Positions 14,519 through 24,047 of a stretch of 64,000 nucleotides of DNA are shown in pieces. This stretch comes from Oscillospiraceae bacterium (GTDB taxonomy: Bacteria; Bacillota_A; Clostridia; Oscillospirales; Oscillospiraceae). The DNA lies in NCBI GenBank assembly GCA_017516785.1, contig JAFXAV010000016.1:22152-86151 (forward strand), in the 5' to 3' direction. The stretch's first letter is position 1; the number at the start of each line of letters is the position of its first letter. The position numbers were made by a program, and so were the translations under genes. The notes below the pieces were generated by a model. That model did not search any database, was not told where the DNA came from, and was given only the letters and a program-made list of their open reading frames with translations.

Positions 14519-16342
14519 ATGTGTGCCATTGCGGGAATGATCGGTCTTCAGACCGAAGAAGCTACAATACAAAAGATGCTGAAATCCATGGAAAGACGTG
14601 GACCGGATGGGAAAGGAGTGTACGGCATAGAGGATACAACACTTCTCCATACACGCCTGGCCATCATTGACCCCATGGGAGGCGCCCAGCCGATGAAGCT
14701 CAGCTGGGCAGGGGAGCGGTACATTCTGGTGTACAACGGAGAACTCTATAATACGGAAGAGGTTCGCAGGGAGCTGCTCAAACTGGGCCATGTTTTTAAA
14801 GGTCATTCCGATACGGAAGTGGTGCTTCATGCCTATGCTCAATGGGGCAGAGGGTGCGTTGAAAAATTCAACGGCATTTTTGCATTCGGTGTCTGGGAGG
14901 AGAAGCGGAAACGGCTGTTTCTGGCAAGAGATCGCATTGGGGTCAAGCCGCTGTTTTATAAGCTCCACGAAGGAGGCTTGATTTTTGCATCGGAGATCAA
15001 GACCATTCTCTGTTACCCCACAATCAAGGCTCAGCTGGATGAACAGGGTGCCGCGGAAGTGATTCTTCTGGGCCCCGGCAGAATTCCGGGAAGCGGTGTG
15101 TTCAAAGGAATTCAAGAGCTGGAACCTGGTTACTGCGCATTTTTTGAGGACGGACAACTGAAGCAGGAACAGTACTGGAAGCTGCGCGACCGGGAGCATA
15201 CGGAGTGTTTTCAGGAGACTATGCTCCATGTGCGGCATCTGGTGGTGGATGCCATCCGGGCTCAGATGGTTTCTGATGTGCCCATTGGGACGTTCCTCTC
15301 CGGCGGGCTGGATTCCAGCCTGATTTCGGCAATTTGTGCGGAAGAAATGAAAAAGCGGGGAGAGCGGCTTCGAACCTACTCCGTTGACTATCGGGACAAT
15401 GACCGGTATTTCCAGACCAGCAAATTCCAGCCAAATTCCGACAGGCACTATATCCGTCTGATGCAGGAAAATCTGGATACAGACCATCACTGGACGGTTC
15501 TTACACCGGATGATCTTCTGGCTGTTTTGGAGGATGCCACCATGGCAAGGGATCTTCCCGGTATGGCGGATGTGGATTTTTCTCTCCTTGCTTTCTGCAG
15601 GGAAATTCGCAGGGATGTAAAGGTTGCCCTGTCCGGAGAGTGCGCTGACGAGATTTTTGGCGGATACCCGTGGTACCGTGACCCGGAGGTTCGGACAATG
15701 GATGGATTTCCCTGGGCTCAGAATTCCGTGCAGCGAAGCAGAATGCTGTCGGATGCTGTAGCGGGGAAGATGGACTGCCTGGCATACATTCAGGATCAGT
15801 ATGCCAGAACCTGCCGGGAAAGCGACATCCTGCCTGGAAATACCCCCGAGGAGCGGCGGATGAAAGAAATGGTGAATCTGAACTTTCGGTGGTTTATGCA
15901 GACACTGTTGGACCGGAAAGATCGTATGAGCATGTATTCCGGTCTGGAGGTGCGGGTGCCCTTCTGTGATTACCGGATTGCGGAGTACCTTTATTCTGTT
16001 CCATGGGCATTCAAGGACCATCAGGGACAGGAAAAGGGACTTCTCCGGACGGCTATGGCGGGGATGATTCCCCAGCAGGTGCTGTGGCGGAAGAAGAGTC
16101 CTTATCCCAAGACCTTCGATCCACGATATACAGAATTGGTCAGCGGGAAACTGAAAGCGCTTCTGGCGCAAAAGGATGCACCGCTATGGCATTTGGTCAG
16201 CAGAAAGTCAGCGGAGGAATTGCTGACGGCAGAGTATAGCTGGCCCTGGTACGGTCAGCTGATGAAAGGCCCTCAGACCATTGCGTGGCTGCTGCAGGTG
16301 GAATTCTGGCTGAAACATTATCAAATTGACTTCCTTTTCTGA
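14519..16342 (+). CDS. asnB: Asparagine synthase (glutamine-hydrolysing)
   Basis: This is a 607-residue, two-domain enzyme. The N-terminal glutaminase domain begins MCAIAG, with Cys2 as nucleophile after Met removal. The C-terminal synthetase domain has the pyrophosphate loop SGGLDSS at residues 261-267 and LSGECADEIFGGYPWY. It converts aspartate, ATP and glutamine to asparagine. Length and motif order are normal for AsnB. GAAAGGAAGG precedes the ATG. No terminator is seen before the pyk promoter. Confidence 0.95.
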   Translation: MCAIAGMIGLQTEEATIQKMLKSMERRGPDGKGVYGIEDTTLLHTRLAIIDPMGGAQPMKLSWAGERYILVYNGELYNTEEVRRELLKLGHVFKGHSDTEVVLHAYAQWGRGCVEKFNGIFAFGVWEEKRKRLFLARDRIGVKPLFYKLHEGGLIFASEIKTILCYPTIKAQLDEQGAAEVILLGPGRIPGSGVFKGIQELEPGYCAFFEDGQLKQEQYWKLRDREHTECFQETMLHVRHLVVDAIRAQMVSDVPIGTFLSGGLDSSLISAICAEEMKKRGERLRTYSVDYRDNDRYFQTSKFQPNSDRHYIRLMQENLDTDHHWTVLTPDDLLAVLEDATMARDLPGMADVDFSLLAFCREIRRDVKVALSGECADEIFGGYPWYRDPEVRTMDGFPWAQNSVQRSRMLSDAVAGKMDCLAYIQDQYARTCRESDILPGNTPEERRMKEMVNLNFRWFMQTLLDRKDRMSMYSGLEVRVPFCDYRIAEYLYSVPWAFKDHQGQEKGLLRTAMAGMIPQQVLWRKKSPYPKTFDPRYTELVSGKLKALLAQKDAPLWHLVSRKSAEELLTAEYSWPWYGQLMKGPQTIAWLLQVEFWLKHYQIDFLF

Positions 16343-16353
16343 GAAATGCTCCC

Positions 16354-16381
16354 TTGACGGCGGGGGGATATATTATAATAA
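16354..16381 (+). promoter_or_regulatory. pyk promoter
   Basis: TTGACG at 16354-16359 is followed 16 bp later by TAATAA (16376-16381). An overlapping TATAAT (16374-16379) is 14 bp away. Confidence 0.65.
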
Positions 16382-16426
16382 AATCATAATGTATATTGAT
16401 AAAACTCGTTAGGAGGTCATCACCCC

Positions 16427-17842
16427 ATGCGAAAGACAAAGATCATCTGCACCATTGGCCCCGCCAGTGAGAACGAAGAGATCCTGACCCAAATGGCTCT
16501 GGCCGGCATGAACGTTGCCCGCCTGAACTTTTCCCACGGTACACATCCGGAGCAGAAGGCCAAGATGGATCTGGTGAAGAAGGTCCGTGAAAAGCTGGAT
16601 CTGCCCATCGCCATTCTGCTGGACACCAAGGGCCCCGAGTACCGCATCCGCACCTTCAAGGACGGCAAGGTTACCATTAAGGAAGGCCAGGAGTTTACCT
16701 TCGTTGCCGATGAAATCGAAGGCGACGAGACCCGCGTATCTGTCAGCTACAAGCATCTTGCCAAGGACCTGAAGCCTGCCAATATCGTCACCGTCAACAA
16801 CGGTCTGGTTATGTTTGAAGTTGTCCGGATCGAGGGCAACGATGTGGTGGGCAAGTGCCTGGTGGGCGGTGATCTGAGCAACCGCAAGAGTATGTCCTTC
16901 CCCAATAAGGTCATGTCTGGCCCCTACCTGTCCGAGCAGGATAAGGCTGACATCCTCTTCGGTATCGAGCAGGGTGTTGACTTTGTGGCAGCTTCCTTTG
17001 TTTCCACCAAGCAGGATGTTCTGGATATCCGCAAGCTCCTGGACGAAAACGGCGGCGAGGATATTGAGATTGTTGCCAAGATCGAAAACCAGGCTGGTGT
17101 TGACAATGTGGAAGAGATCTGTACTGTCTGCGGTGGCATCATGATCGCCCGCGGCGACCTGGGTGTTGAGATTCCTTTCGTGGAAGTACCCGCCGTTCAG
17201 AAGGAACTGACCCGCAAGTGCCGCATGCTGGGCAAGCGTGTAATCACTGCCACCGAGATGCTGGAGTCCATGATCTACAATCCCAGACCCACCCGTGCGG
17301 AAATCACCGACGTTGCCAACGCCGTTTTTGATGGCACCTCCTGCGTGATGCTCTCCGGCGAATCCGCTGCCGGCAAGTACCCCGTGGAAGCTGTGAAAAC
17401 CATGGCTCAGATTGCGGAATACACCGAAAAGAAGACCGACTACAAGCAGCGCTTCCTGTCCACCGAATACGTGGGCAAGAACAATCTGGACTGCATTTCC
17501 CATGCTGTCTGCGCCATGGCTATCGACGTCAACGCCAAGGCCATTGTTGTCTGCTCCGTTTCCGGTAAGACTGCCATGCTGGTCAGCCGTTTCCGTACTC
17601 CCGTCAACATCATCGGTATGACCACCGACAAGAAAATCTGGCGCCGACTGTCCATGAGCTGGGGCGTCACCCCCGTGCTGAGCGAGAATTTCCCCAGCAT
17701 GGATGTTATGTTCTACTTTGCCCAGAATGCTACCAAGAAGGTTCTGAATCTGCAGCCCGGCGACAACATTCTGCTCACCGGCGGCCCCATCAACGGCCAG
17801 CAGGGCAATACCAATACCATTAAGATCGAAGTCATCAAGTAA
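16427..17842 (+). CDS. pyk: Pyruvate kinase
   Basis: This 471-residue enzyme catalyses the last step of glycolysis, phosphoenolpyruvate plus ADP to pyruvate plus ATP. The N-terminus RKTKIICTIGPAS, MNVARLNFSHG, the catalytic-lysine region IVAKIENQAG, the metal-site MIARGDLGVEI and TATEMLESM are all present. It lacks the extra C-terminal PEP-utiliser domain found in Bacillus pyruvate kinases. AGGAGG precedes the ATG. It is a single-gene unit with promoter and terminator. Confidence 0.97.
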   Translation: MRKTKIICTIGPASENEEILTQMALAGMNVARLNFSHGTHPEQKAKMDLVKKVREKLDLPIAILLDTKGPEYRIRTFKDGKVTIKEGQEFTFVADEIEGDETRVSVSYKHLAKDLKPANIVTVNNGLVMFEVVRIEGNDVVGKCLVGGDLSNRKSMSFPNKVMSGPYLSEQDKADILFGIEQGVDFVAASFVSTKQDVLDIRKLLDENGGEDIEIVAKIENQAGVDNVEEICTVCGGIMIARGDLGVEIPFVEVPAVQKELTRKCRMLGKRVITATEMLESMIYNPRPTRAEITDVANAVFDGTSCVMLSGESAAGKYPVEAVKTMAQIAEYTEKKTDYKQRFLSTEYVGKNNLDCISHAVCAMAIDVNAKAIVVCSVSGKTAMLVSRFRTPVNIIGMTTDKKIWRRLSMSWGVTPVLSENFPSMDVMFYFAQNATKKVLNLQPGDNILLTGGPINGQQGNTNTIKIEVIK

Positions 17843-17847
17843 GCAGT

Positions 17848-17875
17848 ACGGCCCGGATTATTCCGGGCCGTCAAT
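17848..17875 (+). terminator. Rho-independent terminator
   Basis: A perfect 10-bp stem (ACGGCCCGGA with TCCGGGCCGT) with a TTAT loop is followed by CAATTT. It ends pyk. Confidence 0.75.
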
Positions 17876-17990
17876 TTGTCCATAAATAACAGGGCGATTT
17901 TTTCTAGCAATTTGCCCACATGCTTTTTCTTCCATTTGGTGCTATAATTACTGATATAAAGGTGTTTGTCGGACTTTTGGGAGGGATATT

Positions 17991-18491
17991 ATGTACAGTG
18001 CAGGAGATTGTGTGATTTACGGTATCCATGGCGTATGCCGTGTGGTCGGTACGGAGAAGCAGATGGTCAACAGGAAGCGGACAGAATATCTTGTTCTGGA
18101 ACCGATGAATCAGACGGAGTCCCGTTTTTATCTTCCCACAGCGAATCCTGCGGCTATGGTAAAGCTGAAGCAGGTCATCTCCAGGGAGGCGTGGGAAAGG
18201 CTGCTGGTATCTGATGAGATTCGCCGTGACAACTGGATCCGCGATGAGAATCAGCGCAAGCAGCATTACCGGGATCTGATCAGCAACGGCGACAGGATTT
18301 CCATTCTGAAAATGGTGGCTGCACTCTACCGGTATAAGGAAGAACAGCTGGCAGCTGGACGGAAATTCCACCTGTCCGATGATAATTTCCTCCGGGACGC
18401 AGAAAAACTGCTGGCATCTGAGCTTGCCCTGGTGATGGAAATACCTGCGGATCAGGCAAGAGATTACCTCCGGGAACAGCTGAAAAAGTAA
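17991..18491 (+). CDS. CarD/CdnL-family transcriptional regulator
   Basis: This is a 166-residue protein. Residues about 1-60 form the RNA-polymerase-interacting Tudor-like domain (FSxGDxVVYxxHGVG-type start, here MYSAGDCVIYGIHGVCRV). The rest is the helical CarD C-terminal domain with RRDNWIRDENQR. Such proteins bind the RNA polymerase beta subunit and stabilise open complexes. An extended -10, TGCTATAAT, lies about 45 bp upstream. It is transcribed alone and convergent with the transglutaminase gene. Confidence 0.9.
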   Translation: MYSAGDCVIYGIHGVCRVVGTEKQMVNRKRTEYLVLEPMNQTESRFYLPTANPAAMVKLKQVISREAWERLLVSDEIRRDNWIRDENQRKQHYRDLISNGDRISILKMVAALYRYKEEQLAAGRKFHLSDDNFLRDAEKLLASELALVMEIPADQARDYLREQLKK

Positions 18492-18495
18492 AGAA

Positions 18496-18531
18496 AAAGG
18501 ACGCATTTCAAAATACGTCCTTTGTTTTTAT
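18496..18531. terminator. Bidirectional terminator
   Basis: AAAGGACG pairs with CGTCCTTT, flanked by an A-run and a T-run. It lies between the convergent CarD and transglutaminase genes. Confidence 0.85.
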
Positions 18532-19910
18532 ACCTCTTCGCAGGAGATGATATCCTTGGTGCGGATGAATTCATCGTAGGTGAGACCTCTGTCGGCGGTT
18601 TCAATTTCGCCGACCTGGTTGTCATAGGGGTCGCAGCGCCAGTGATCCTTGGCAATATGGAAATTGCCCTGAAGATCCCGGTTAGCTACCATCCGGAAAG
18701 GATCCAGGTTGCCGAAATAAAATTTACGGCGTTCTTCGTTGCCGATGCGGGCGGCACTGGTACCATAGGAACAGTCAGCAAAAAGCCAGCCGTGGGGGGC
18801 CACGTAAAAGCGGACCCAGTCATGGGCGCCGATGAAGGTGGGTTCCACAGTCAGACCGCTCTGCCAGTGAGCGGGAATGCCTGCGCAGCGGCACAGAGCC
18901 AGAAACAGCATGGCGAAAACACCGCAGTCACCGGTGAAATTCCGGGCGGAGTTTTCTACGATGCTGTCCAGAATAAAGTAGGCGGGCATGAAGGTATACT
19001 TCATGTTCAGGGTGATGAAATCATAAAAAGCTCTTGCCTTGTCTATGGGATCGGTCAGACCCTCTGTCAGTTCCTTCACAAGTTCCTTGATAAAAGGACT
19101 GAAAACAACATGAGGCTGGATTTCACCGGTCATGAAATCAGGCTGATTGACATCGCCCTTCATGTTTGCGGTATCATGGTACTTTGCGGTATGCAGATAG
19201 GAATACTCCACCACGAATTCGGGATTCTGATCGTAATTGCCCTCCCAGCAGACGGTGCGCTGAGGATCGTCAGCAGGGGAGATGACACCCTTGGGAGAGA
19301 CAACCTCGAAGCGGATGTCGCTCTGCTGCTCGCAGTCCGCAGGAATGGGCAGATGTGCCCGCAGGAACATTCCGGGGACGAAGCACTCGTCCTTCACTTT
19401 CATGGTTGCCCGGACCTTGATCCGATTGGTGACAGAGCCTTGCTCCTTCATCTTCCGTACTGTGATATCCAGCAGGGAATCATCACGGGAACCCTTGATG
19501 GCAGCTTCTGCACCGGGAACGTGGATGCAGGCGCGGTCTGCAAAGCCGGGAACCGCCTTGCACATGCTGGAGAAAAACCGGCTGAAATAACGTTTTTCGC
19601 CGTGATTGTAAATCCAGTAAATGCGGCGCAGATCCACATCCCGCTGGAATTCATCCTCGGAATAATCGGGGATGTATTCCCGCACGACAGCCAGAGCCTG
19701 CTCCTTGGTGTACGGGTACTCCCCCGGCAGTCTTGCGATCATCTCCCGCTGGGCAGTCAGGCAGCAGCGGAGCGTATAGGGCAGCTTTTCGTCCTGAAGC
19801 CGCAGGTTAATGAGACGGGTGGCTTCTTCGAATTCTCCCATGAGTTTCAGCCGCAGGATATCCTCAGGAAGACCTGCGTTCAGGTGCTGAAAAGTTTCAT
19901 TGATATTCAT
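18528..19910 (-). CDS. Transglutaminase-fold protein (putative cytoplasmic peptidase)
   Basis: This 460-residue protein has a transglutaminase-like core in its C-terminal part. The likely catalytic triad is C329 (TGDCGVF), H363 (GAHDW) and D379 (ADCSYG). The N-terminal about 290 residues are of unknown fold. There is no signal peptide or membrane segment, so it acts in the cytoplasm. AAGGAGGAAC precedes the ATG. It follows a dipeptidase, a dipeptide epimerase and a DUF819 transporter. A role as a peptide or muropeptide hydrolase is inferred. A terminator separates it from the gene upstream. Confidence 0.85.
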   Translation of the reverse strand: MNINETFQHLNAGLPEDILRLKLMGEFEEATRLINLRLQDEKLPYTLRCCLTAQREMIARLPGEYPYTKEQALAVVREYIPDYSEDEFQRDVDLRRIYWIYNHGEKRYFSRFFSSMCKAVPGFADRACIHVPGAEAAIKGSRDDSLLDITVRKMKEQGSVTNRIKVRATMKVKDECFVPGMFLRAHLPIPADCEQQSDIRFEVVSPKGVISPADDPQRTVCWEGNYDQNPEFVVEYSYLHTAKYHDTANMKGDVNQPDFMTGEIQPHVVFSPFIKELVKELTEGLTDPIDKARAFYDFITLNMKYTFMPAYFILDSIVENSARNFTGDCGVFAMLFLALCRCAGIPAHWQSGLTVEPTFIGAHDWVRFYVAPHGWLFADCSYGTSAARIGNEERRKFYFGNLDPFRMVANRDLQGNFHIAKDHWRCDPYDNQVGEIETADRGLTYDEFIRTKDIISCEEV

Positions 19911-19927
19911 AAGGTGTTCCTCCTTAT

Positions 19928-19959
19928 TAAAAAATCTCCCGCCCGATATGGGCGGGAGA
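19928..19959 (-). terminator. Intra-operon terminator
   Basis: On the minus strand a perfect 10-bp stem (TCTCCCGCCC with GGGCGGGAGA) is followed by six Ts. It lies in the 63-bp gap between the DUF819 transporter and the transglutaminase gene and should lower downstream expression. Confidence 0.85.
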
Positions 19960-19973
19960 GCCGTTTGTGGAGA

Positions 19974-21203
19974 TTAGCCGAAAATGCCGACCATCCACTG
20001 CAGGATGGCGCCCATGCCAATACCGAAGAAGTTGCCGATGGCAGCGCCCAGAACGCCCATCAGAACGCCGATGCCGGCGAAGTTGGGGTTGTAAGCGGTG
20101 GCAACGATGGGAGCGGAAGCGGAACCACCGATGTTTGCCAGAGAAGCGGTGGACACCATGCATAGATCCCACTTAAAGATCTTGGACAGAACGAACATCA
20201 GGACAACGTGGATAGCCAGAATCACGAAGCCGTAGACGACCCACATGGGAGCAGTGATCAGGTCAACCAGGCTTGCGCGGGATGCCAGCATGGAAACGAC
20301 CAGATACAGGTAGACACTGGACATTTCTTCGACGCCGGCCATCTTGCCCATGGGAGTCATGGCGCAAATCAGACCCAGAATGGTGATCAGAATGGTGGTA
20401 ACGGTGGAAGCACCGAACATATCCAAACCGATGTTCACCAGCCAGCCGTTGACAATGCCGCCCAGCCACTGGCAAATTGCGGAAACCAGCAGGGAAATGC
20501 CGAACAGGAAGATCCAGTCAGCAGCGGTAGCATGCTTCTTGGTGCCGGCGACTTCTGCGTTGGCAGCGTCAGCAACAGCGTCCAGCTTGGAGGTGTCAGC
20601 CTTGCACATGGCATTCCACTTGGGTGCGAACTTGACAGCCAGCAGCAGCAGAGCAATCCAGATGGAGTAGCAGACGGTGTCCAGAGCCAGGGCAGCGCCG
20701 TAAGCGCCGTAGTCCATAAACTCTTCGAAGACGACTTCCATAGCAGCCATATTGCCGGAACCGCCGACCCAGGAGGCGTACAGAGCAGCAACAGCAGCCC
20801 AAGTGGTCTCGCCGCCGCCCATGGAGTTCATAAACAGGGGATAAGCAGCGATGGTGCCGATGGCCAGGGTCACGGAGCAGCCCAGGAAGATGGCGATCAT
20901 CCGGCCGCCCAGCTTGCTGAGCTTACGGAAGTCGCAGCGCAGCAGCATGACGAAAATCATGGCATACAGCAGGTTATTCTTGAAAGAGGAATAGGTGCTC
21001 TTGACGGCGTCGGACTCATAGATGCCCAGGGTGCACAGAACCATGTGCAGAACATAGATCCAGACCAGGGGAGGAACGATGTCAAAAATCTTCCACTTGG
21101 TGGTTCTCTGCAGGAACATCAGACCGCCGGCAACGAACATCAGAATGGCGATGTAAGTCAGACCGTTGGCGACGACCAGAGAACCGTTTTCGAATGTAAA
21201 CAT
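19974..21203 (-). CDS. DUF819-family membrane protein (putative transporter)
   Basis: This is a 409-residue polytopic protein with about ten membrane spans. It contains the conserved DUF819 features AALYASWVGGSGNMAA and a C-terminal TASLANIGGSASAPIVA. The family (Bacillus YjcL type) is uncharacterised and predicted to be transporters. The ATG at 21203 follows AGAAGGAG; an upstream in-frame extension is rejected. Its place in an operon with a dipeptide epimerase and PepV suggests that it moves a small peptide or amino-acid compound. This is an inference. Confidence 0.88.
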   Translation of the reverse strand: MFTFENGSLVVANGLTYIAILMFVAGGLMFLQRTTKWKIFDIVPPLVWIYVLHMVLCTLGIYESDAVKSTYSSFKNNLLYAMIFVMLLRCDFRKLSKLGGRMIAIFLGCSVTLAIGTIAAYPLFMNSMGGGETTWAAVAALYASWVGGSGNMAAMEVVFEEFMDYGAYGAALALDTVCYSIWIALLLLAVKFAPKWNAMCKADTSKLDAVADAANAEVAGTKKHATAADWIFLFGISLLVSAICQWLGGIVNGWLVNIGLDMFGASTVTTILITILGLICAMTPMGKMAGVEEMSSVYLYLVVSMLASRASLVDLITAPMWVVYGFVILAIHVVLMFVLSKIFKWDLCMVSTASLANIGGSASAPIVATAYNPNFAGIGVLMGVLGAAIGNFFGIGMGAILQWMVGIFG

Positions 21204-21319
21204 ATTGTTTTCTCCTTCTTTTATGTTTGCTTCCCGAAGGATGGGGAAATGGGGCAGTTTCTCTGGCATGATGCTGCCTGACTTTCGGGGTACAGCCATC
21301 GGGAAAGTTTTCAAAACCG

Positions 21320-22417
21320 TCAGTCGATGTAAACCAGGCGGCCAGGTTCAATGCCCTTGATACCCAGTCCAGGTTCGTCGGAGACGGAAATGATCTTTTC
21401 GTTGAAAACAGCACCGCCGATGATGGGGTCCTCGCTGCACAGCACGGGGCCGTCCAGGTCCACCTTGGTGATGATGTTCTTGGCACAGGCCAGATGGACA
21501 GCCGCATTGACAGCGATCTTTGCTTCCAGCATGCAGCCGATCATGCACTCGACACCGAAGACTTCGGCGGCGGAGGCAATCTTCAGAGCGTTGTACAGGC
21601 CGCCGCACTTCATCAGCTTGATGTTGATCAGGTCAGCAGCGCCCATCTTCATGATGGTCATGGCGTCTTCGGGGGAGAAGACGGATTCATCAGCCAGAAC
21701 GGGCACATAGCTGCGCTCGGTGACATACTTCAGGCCTTCAAAGTCACGGGCGGCAACGGGCTGTTCCACCAGCTCGATGTTGAGGCCCTTGTCCTGCATG
21801 GAGTTCAGGATCTTGACAGCCTGCTTGGGGGTCCAGGCCTGGTTGGCATCGATACGGATGGTGATGTCATCGCCCACAGCATTGCGGACAGCGCTCAGAC
21901 GGGCAACGTCCAGCTCGGGGCTGACACCCACCTTCATCTTCAGGCAGTCATAGCCGCGGTCCAGTGCTTCCAGAGCATCCCGAACCATAACGTCAGGATC
22001 ATTGACGGAGATGGTCAGATCGGTGACGATCTGCTTTCTGGCGCCGCCCATCAGTTTGTAGACGGGGATGCTGTAAAGCTGGCCATAGAGATCCCACAGA
22101 GCCATGTCAACAGCAGCCTTGGCGCTGGAATTGTGGACGATGGACTTCTGGACGGTCTGGCACAGCGTTTCGAATTCATCTACATCCTTACCGATGATGT
22201 TTTTGGCAATGTGATCCTGGATGGCGCCGATGATGGCGCCGGTGGTATCGCCGGTGATAACGCCGGTGGGGGGAGCTTCGCCGTAGCCGACAGCGCCAGT
22301 ATCGGTGTGGATTTCCACAACCACATCCTCAACGGAGTTGACGGTGCGAAGAGCAGTCTTGAAGGGGTGAATCAGGGGGACAGAAATCCGGCCGATCCGA
22401 ACTTCGGTAATTTTCAT
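21320..22417 (-). CDS. Dipeptide (L-Ala-D/L-Glu) epimerase, enolase superfamily
   Basis: This 365-residue enzyme is of the muconate lactonizing subgroup. Visible active-site residues are K160 and K162 (LKMKVG), D190 and N192 (RIDANQAW), E218 (VEQP), D243 (LADES) and K267 (NIKLMK). This spacing matches L-Ala-D/L-Glu epimerases (YkfB/YcjG). They convert L-Ala-D-Glu from peptidoglycan turnover into L-Ala-L-Glu. The next enzyme encoded upstream, a PepV-type dipeptidase, could then cleave the product. It lies 20 bp behind pepV. Confidence 0.88.
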   Translation of the reverse strand: MKITEVRIGRISVPLIHPFKTALRTVNSVEDVVVEIHTDTGAVGYGEAPPTGVITGDTTGAIIGAIQDHIAKNIIGKDVDEFETLCQTVQKSIVHNSSAKAAVDMALWDLYGQLYSIPVYKLMGGARKQIVTDLTISVNDPDVMVRDALEALDRGYDCLKMKVGVSPELDVARLSAVRNAVGDDITIRIDANQAWTPKQAVKILNSMQDKGLNIELVEQPVAARDFEGLKYVTERSYVPVLADESVFSPEDAMTIMKMGAADLINIKLMKCGGLYNALKIASAAEVFGVECMIGCMLEAKIAVNAAVHLACAKNIITKVDLDGPVLCSEDPIIGGAVFNEKIISVSDEPGLGIKGIEPGRLVYID

Positions 22418-22437
22418 TTGGGATACCTTCTTCCTTG

Positions 22438-23808
22438 TTACTTTGCCAGCTCATACATGGCGGCAGCGATGATCTGGGCGTTTTTCACCAGATTATCGAT
22501 TTCGATATATTCGTCGGGTTTGTGTTCCCGGACTTCATCGCCGGGGAAAATGGGGCCGAAAGCCAGAAGATTGGGAATGCTCTTGGCATAAGTACCGCCG
22601 CCGATGCTCTTGGGCTGCCCCTCGAGACCGGTCTGCTCCCAGTATACCTTCAGCAGGCTGCTGACAAGTTCGCTGTCAGCGGGGAAGTAGAGCTTGTCCT
22701 TCCAGCCTTCATGATCCAGATTAAAGCCAGCTTTCTGGAACAGAGTATTGAAGGCGGGACCGCAGTCCTCGTAGGAGAATGTGACGGGATAGCGGTAGTT
22801 GATCTTCAGAGAGAAGTGCTTGTCATCGCCGGAGATGGTGCCCCAGTTCAGGCTCAGACCGCCGGAAACATCGTCATGGAGCGCAATACCGGCAGAGGCA
22901 CCGTCAGTTTCCATACCAAGCTTTTCTGCAAGGAAGTGAATAGCATCAGCCAGTTCACCCTCCAGGGGCAGACTGTCCAGAACCAGCACCAGACGTCCGA
23001 TGGCGTTTTCGCCCAGTTCAGGGGTGGAACCATGGGCGCTGACACCGTTGGCTTCCACAATGAAGCCGCGGTCGGTTCCGGTAAAGGTCACATCGGGGGC
23101 ATAGAGGGCAGTCATCTGCGCTGCGATATCGGCATCGCATTCGAACTCAGCGGATGCGTGGGCGGGGACCACATTGGGAGCGGAGCCGCCCTGAATGGAA
23201 ACAAGTTTCAGCTTGCCTTCCTGAGTGTAGGTCTTGGAGAAAGTGGCGTTTATGATACCTTTTTCGCCGTTGATGACGGGGTACTCACCGTCGGGGGTAA
23301 AACCCATTACGGGAGTTTCGCCGCCGTGGGCAAGATAATACTTGACGTCTGCAGAACCGGTCTCTTCGTTGCAGCCAAGCAGCACACGGATGCGGCGGCG
23401 GATGGGAAGACCGGAATCCCGGACAGCAGCCAGAGCATAGAGCGCCGCAATGGAAGGCCCCTTGTCGTCAGTGGTGCCGCGGCCCCAGATACGTCCGTCG
23501 CGGATTTCGCCGCCCCAGGGGTCACAGGTCCAGCCGTCACCGGCGGGAACCACGTCCAGATGACCCAGAACCGCAACCATTTCGTCGCCTTCACCGAATT
23601 CGCACCAGCCCATGTGATTGTCCACATTGACAGTTTTGAATCCCAGTTTTTCGGCAGTTGCCAGTGCATGCTCGAGGCTTCGGCGAACCTCAATGCCGTA
23701 GGGTGCATCGGGAGTATGTTCGCCTTCCACACTGGGAATGCGCAGATTTTCCTGCAGAGAACGGATCATTTCATCCTTTTTTTGCAGGACAGTTTCATTA
23801 AGTTTCAT
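22438..23808 (-). CDS. pepV: PepV-type dipeptidase (M20 metallopeptidase)
   Basis: This 456-residue cytoplasmic enzyme of the M20 family has metal-site blocks LGHLDVVPAGDGW, WGRGTTDDKGP and CNEETGS in the expected order, and a lid domain between. PepV/Sapep enzymes cleave dipeptides with an unblocked N-terminus. The ATG at 23808 follows AGGAGGG; a longer frame into the promoter is rejected. It is the first gene of the peptide-salvage operon under a consensus promoter. Confidence 0.92.
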   Translation of the reverse strand: MKLNETVLQKKDEMIRSLQENLRIPSVEGEHTPDAPYGIEVRRSLEHALATAEKLGFKTVNVDNHMGWCEFGEGDEMVAVLGHLDVVPAGDGWTCDPWGGEIRDGRIWGRGTTDDKGPSIAALYALAAVRDSGLPIRRRIRVLLGCNEETGSADVKYYLAHGGETPVMGFTPDGEYPVINGEKGIINATFSKTYTQEGKLKLVSIQGGSAPNVVPAHASAEFECDADIAAQMTALYAPDVTFTGTDRGFIVEANGVSAHGSTPELGENAIGRLVLVLDSLPLEGELADAIHFLAEKLGMETDGASAGIALHDDVSGGLSLNWGTISGDDKHFSLKINYRYPVTFSYEDCGPAFNTLFQKAGFNLDHEGWKDKLYFPADSELVSSLLKVYWEQTGLEGQPKSIGGGTYAKSIPNLLAFGPIFPGDEVREHKPDEYIEIDNLVKNAQIIAAAMYELAK

Positions 23809-23875
23809 AGAAACCCTCCTAAAGGGTATGGAAGATGCTGTAAAACATGGCTTCCAATGATCGAAATTTGGAAGT

Positions 23876-23904
23876 ATTATACTTAAAATCAAGCGGAATG
23901 TCAA
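23876..23904 (-). promoter_or_regulatory. Consensus promoter of the pepV operon
   Basis: TTGACA (23904-23899) and TATAAT (23881-23876) on the minus strand are spaced by exactly 17 bp, both perfect consensus hexamers. Strong constitutive expression is expected unless repressed. Confidence 0.9.
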
Positions 23905-23948
23905 TGAAAATGCCATTAATTTCAAAATATATTTCATAAAACTGAATC

Positions 23949-23976
23949 AAAACCCGGTGCATGGAAATGCACCGGG
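23949..23976 (-). terminator. Rho-independent terminator of cutC
   Basis: A perfect 9-bp stem (CCCGGTGCA with TGCACCGGG) is followed on the minus strand by TTTTGATT. The region between it and the cutC stop shows no other feature. Confidence 0.75.
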
Positions 23977-24047
23977 CAGATTTGCATTTTCAGTTTGTAA
24001 ATATTGCAACAGTCGGATATGAAATGGTAAAGCTGTTTTGTGGATTT

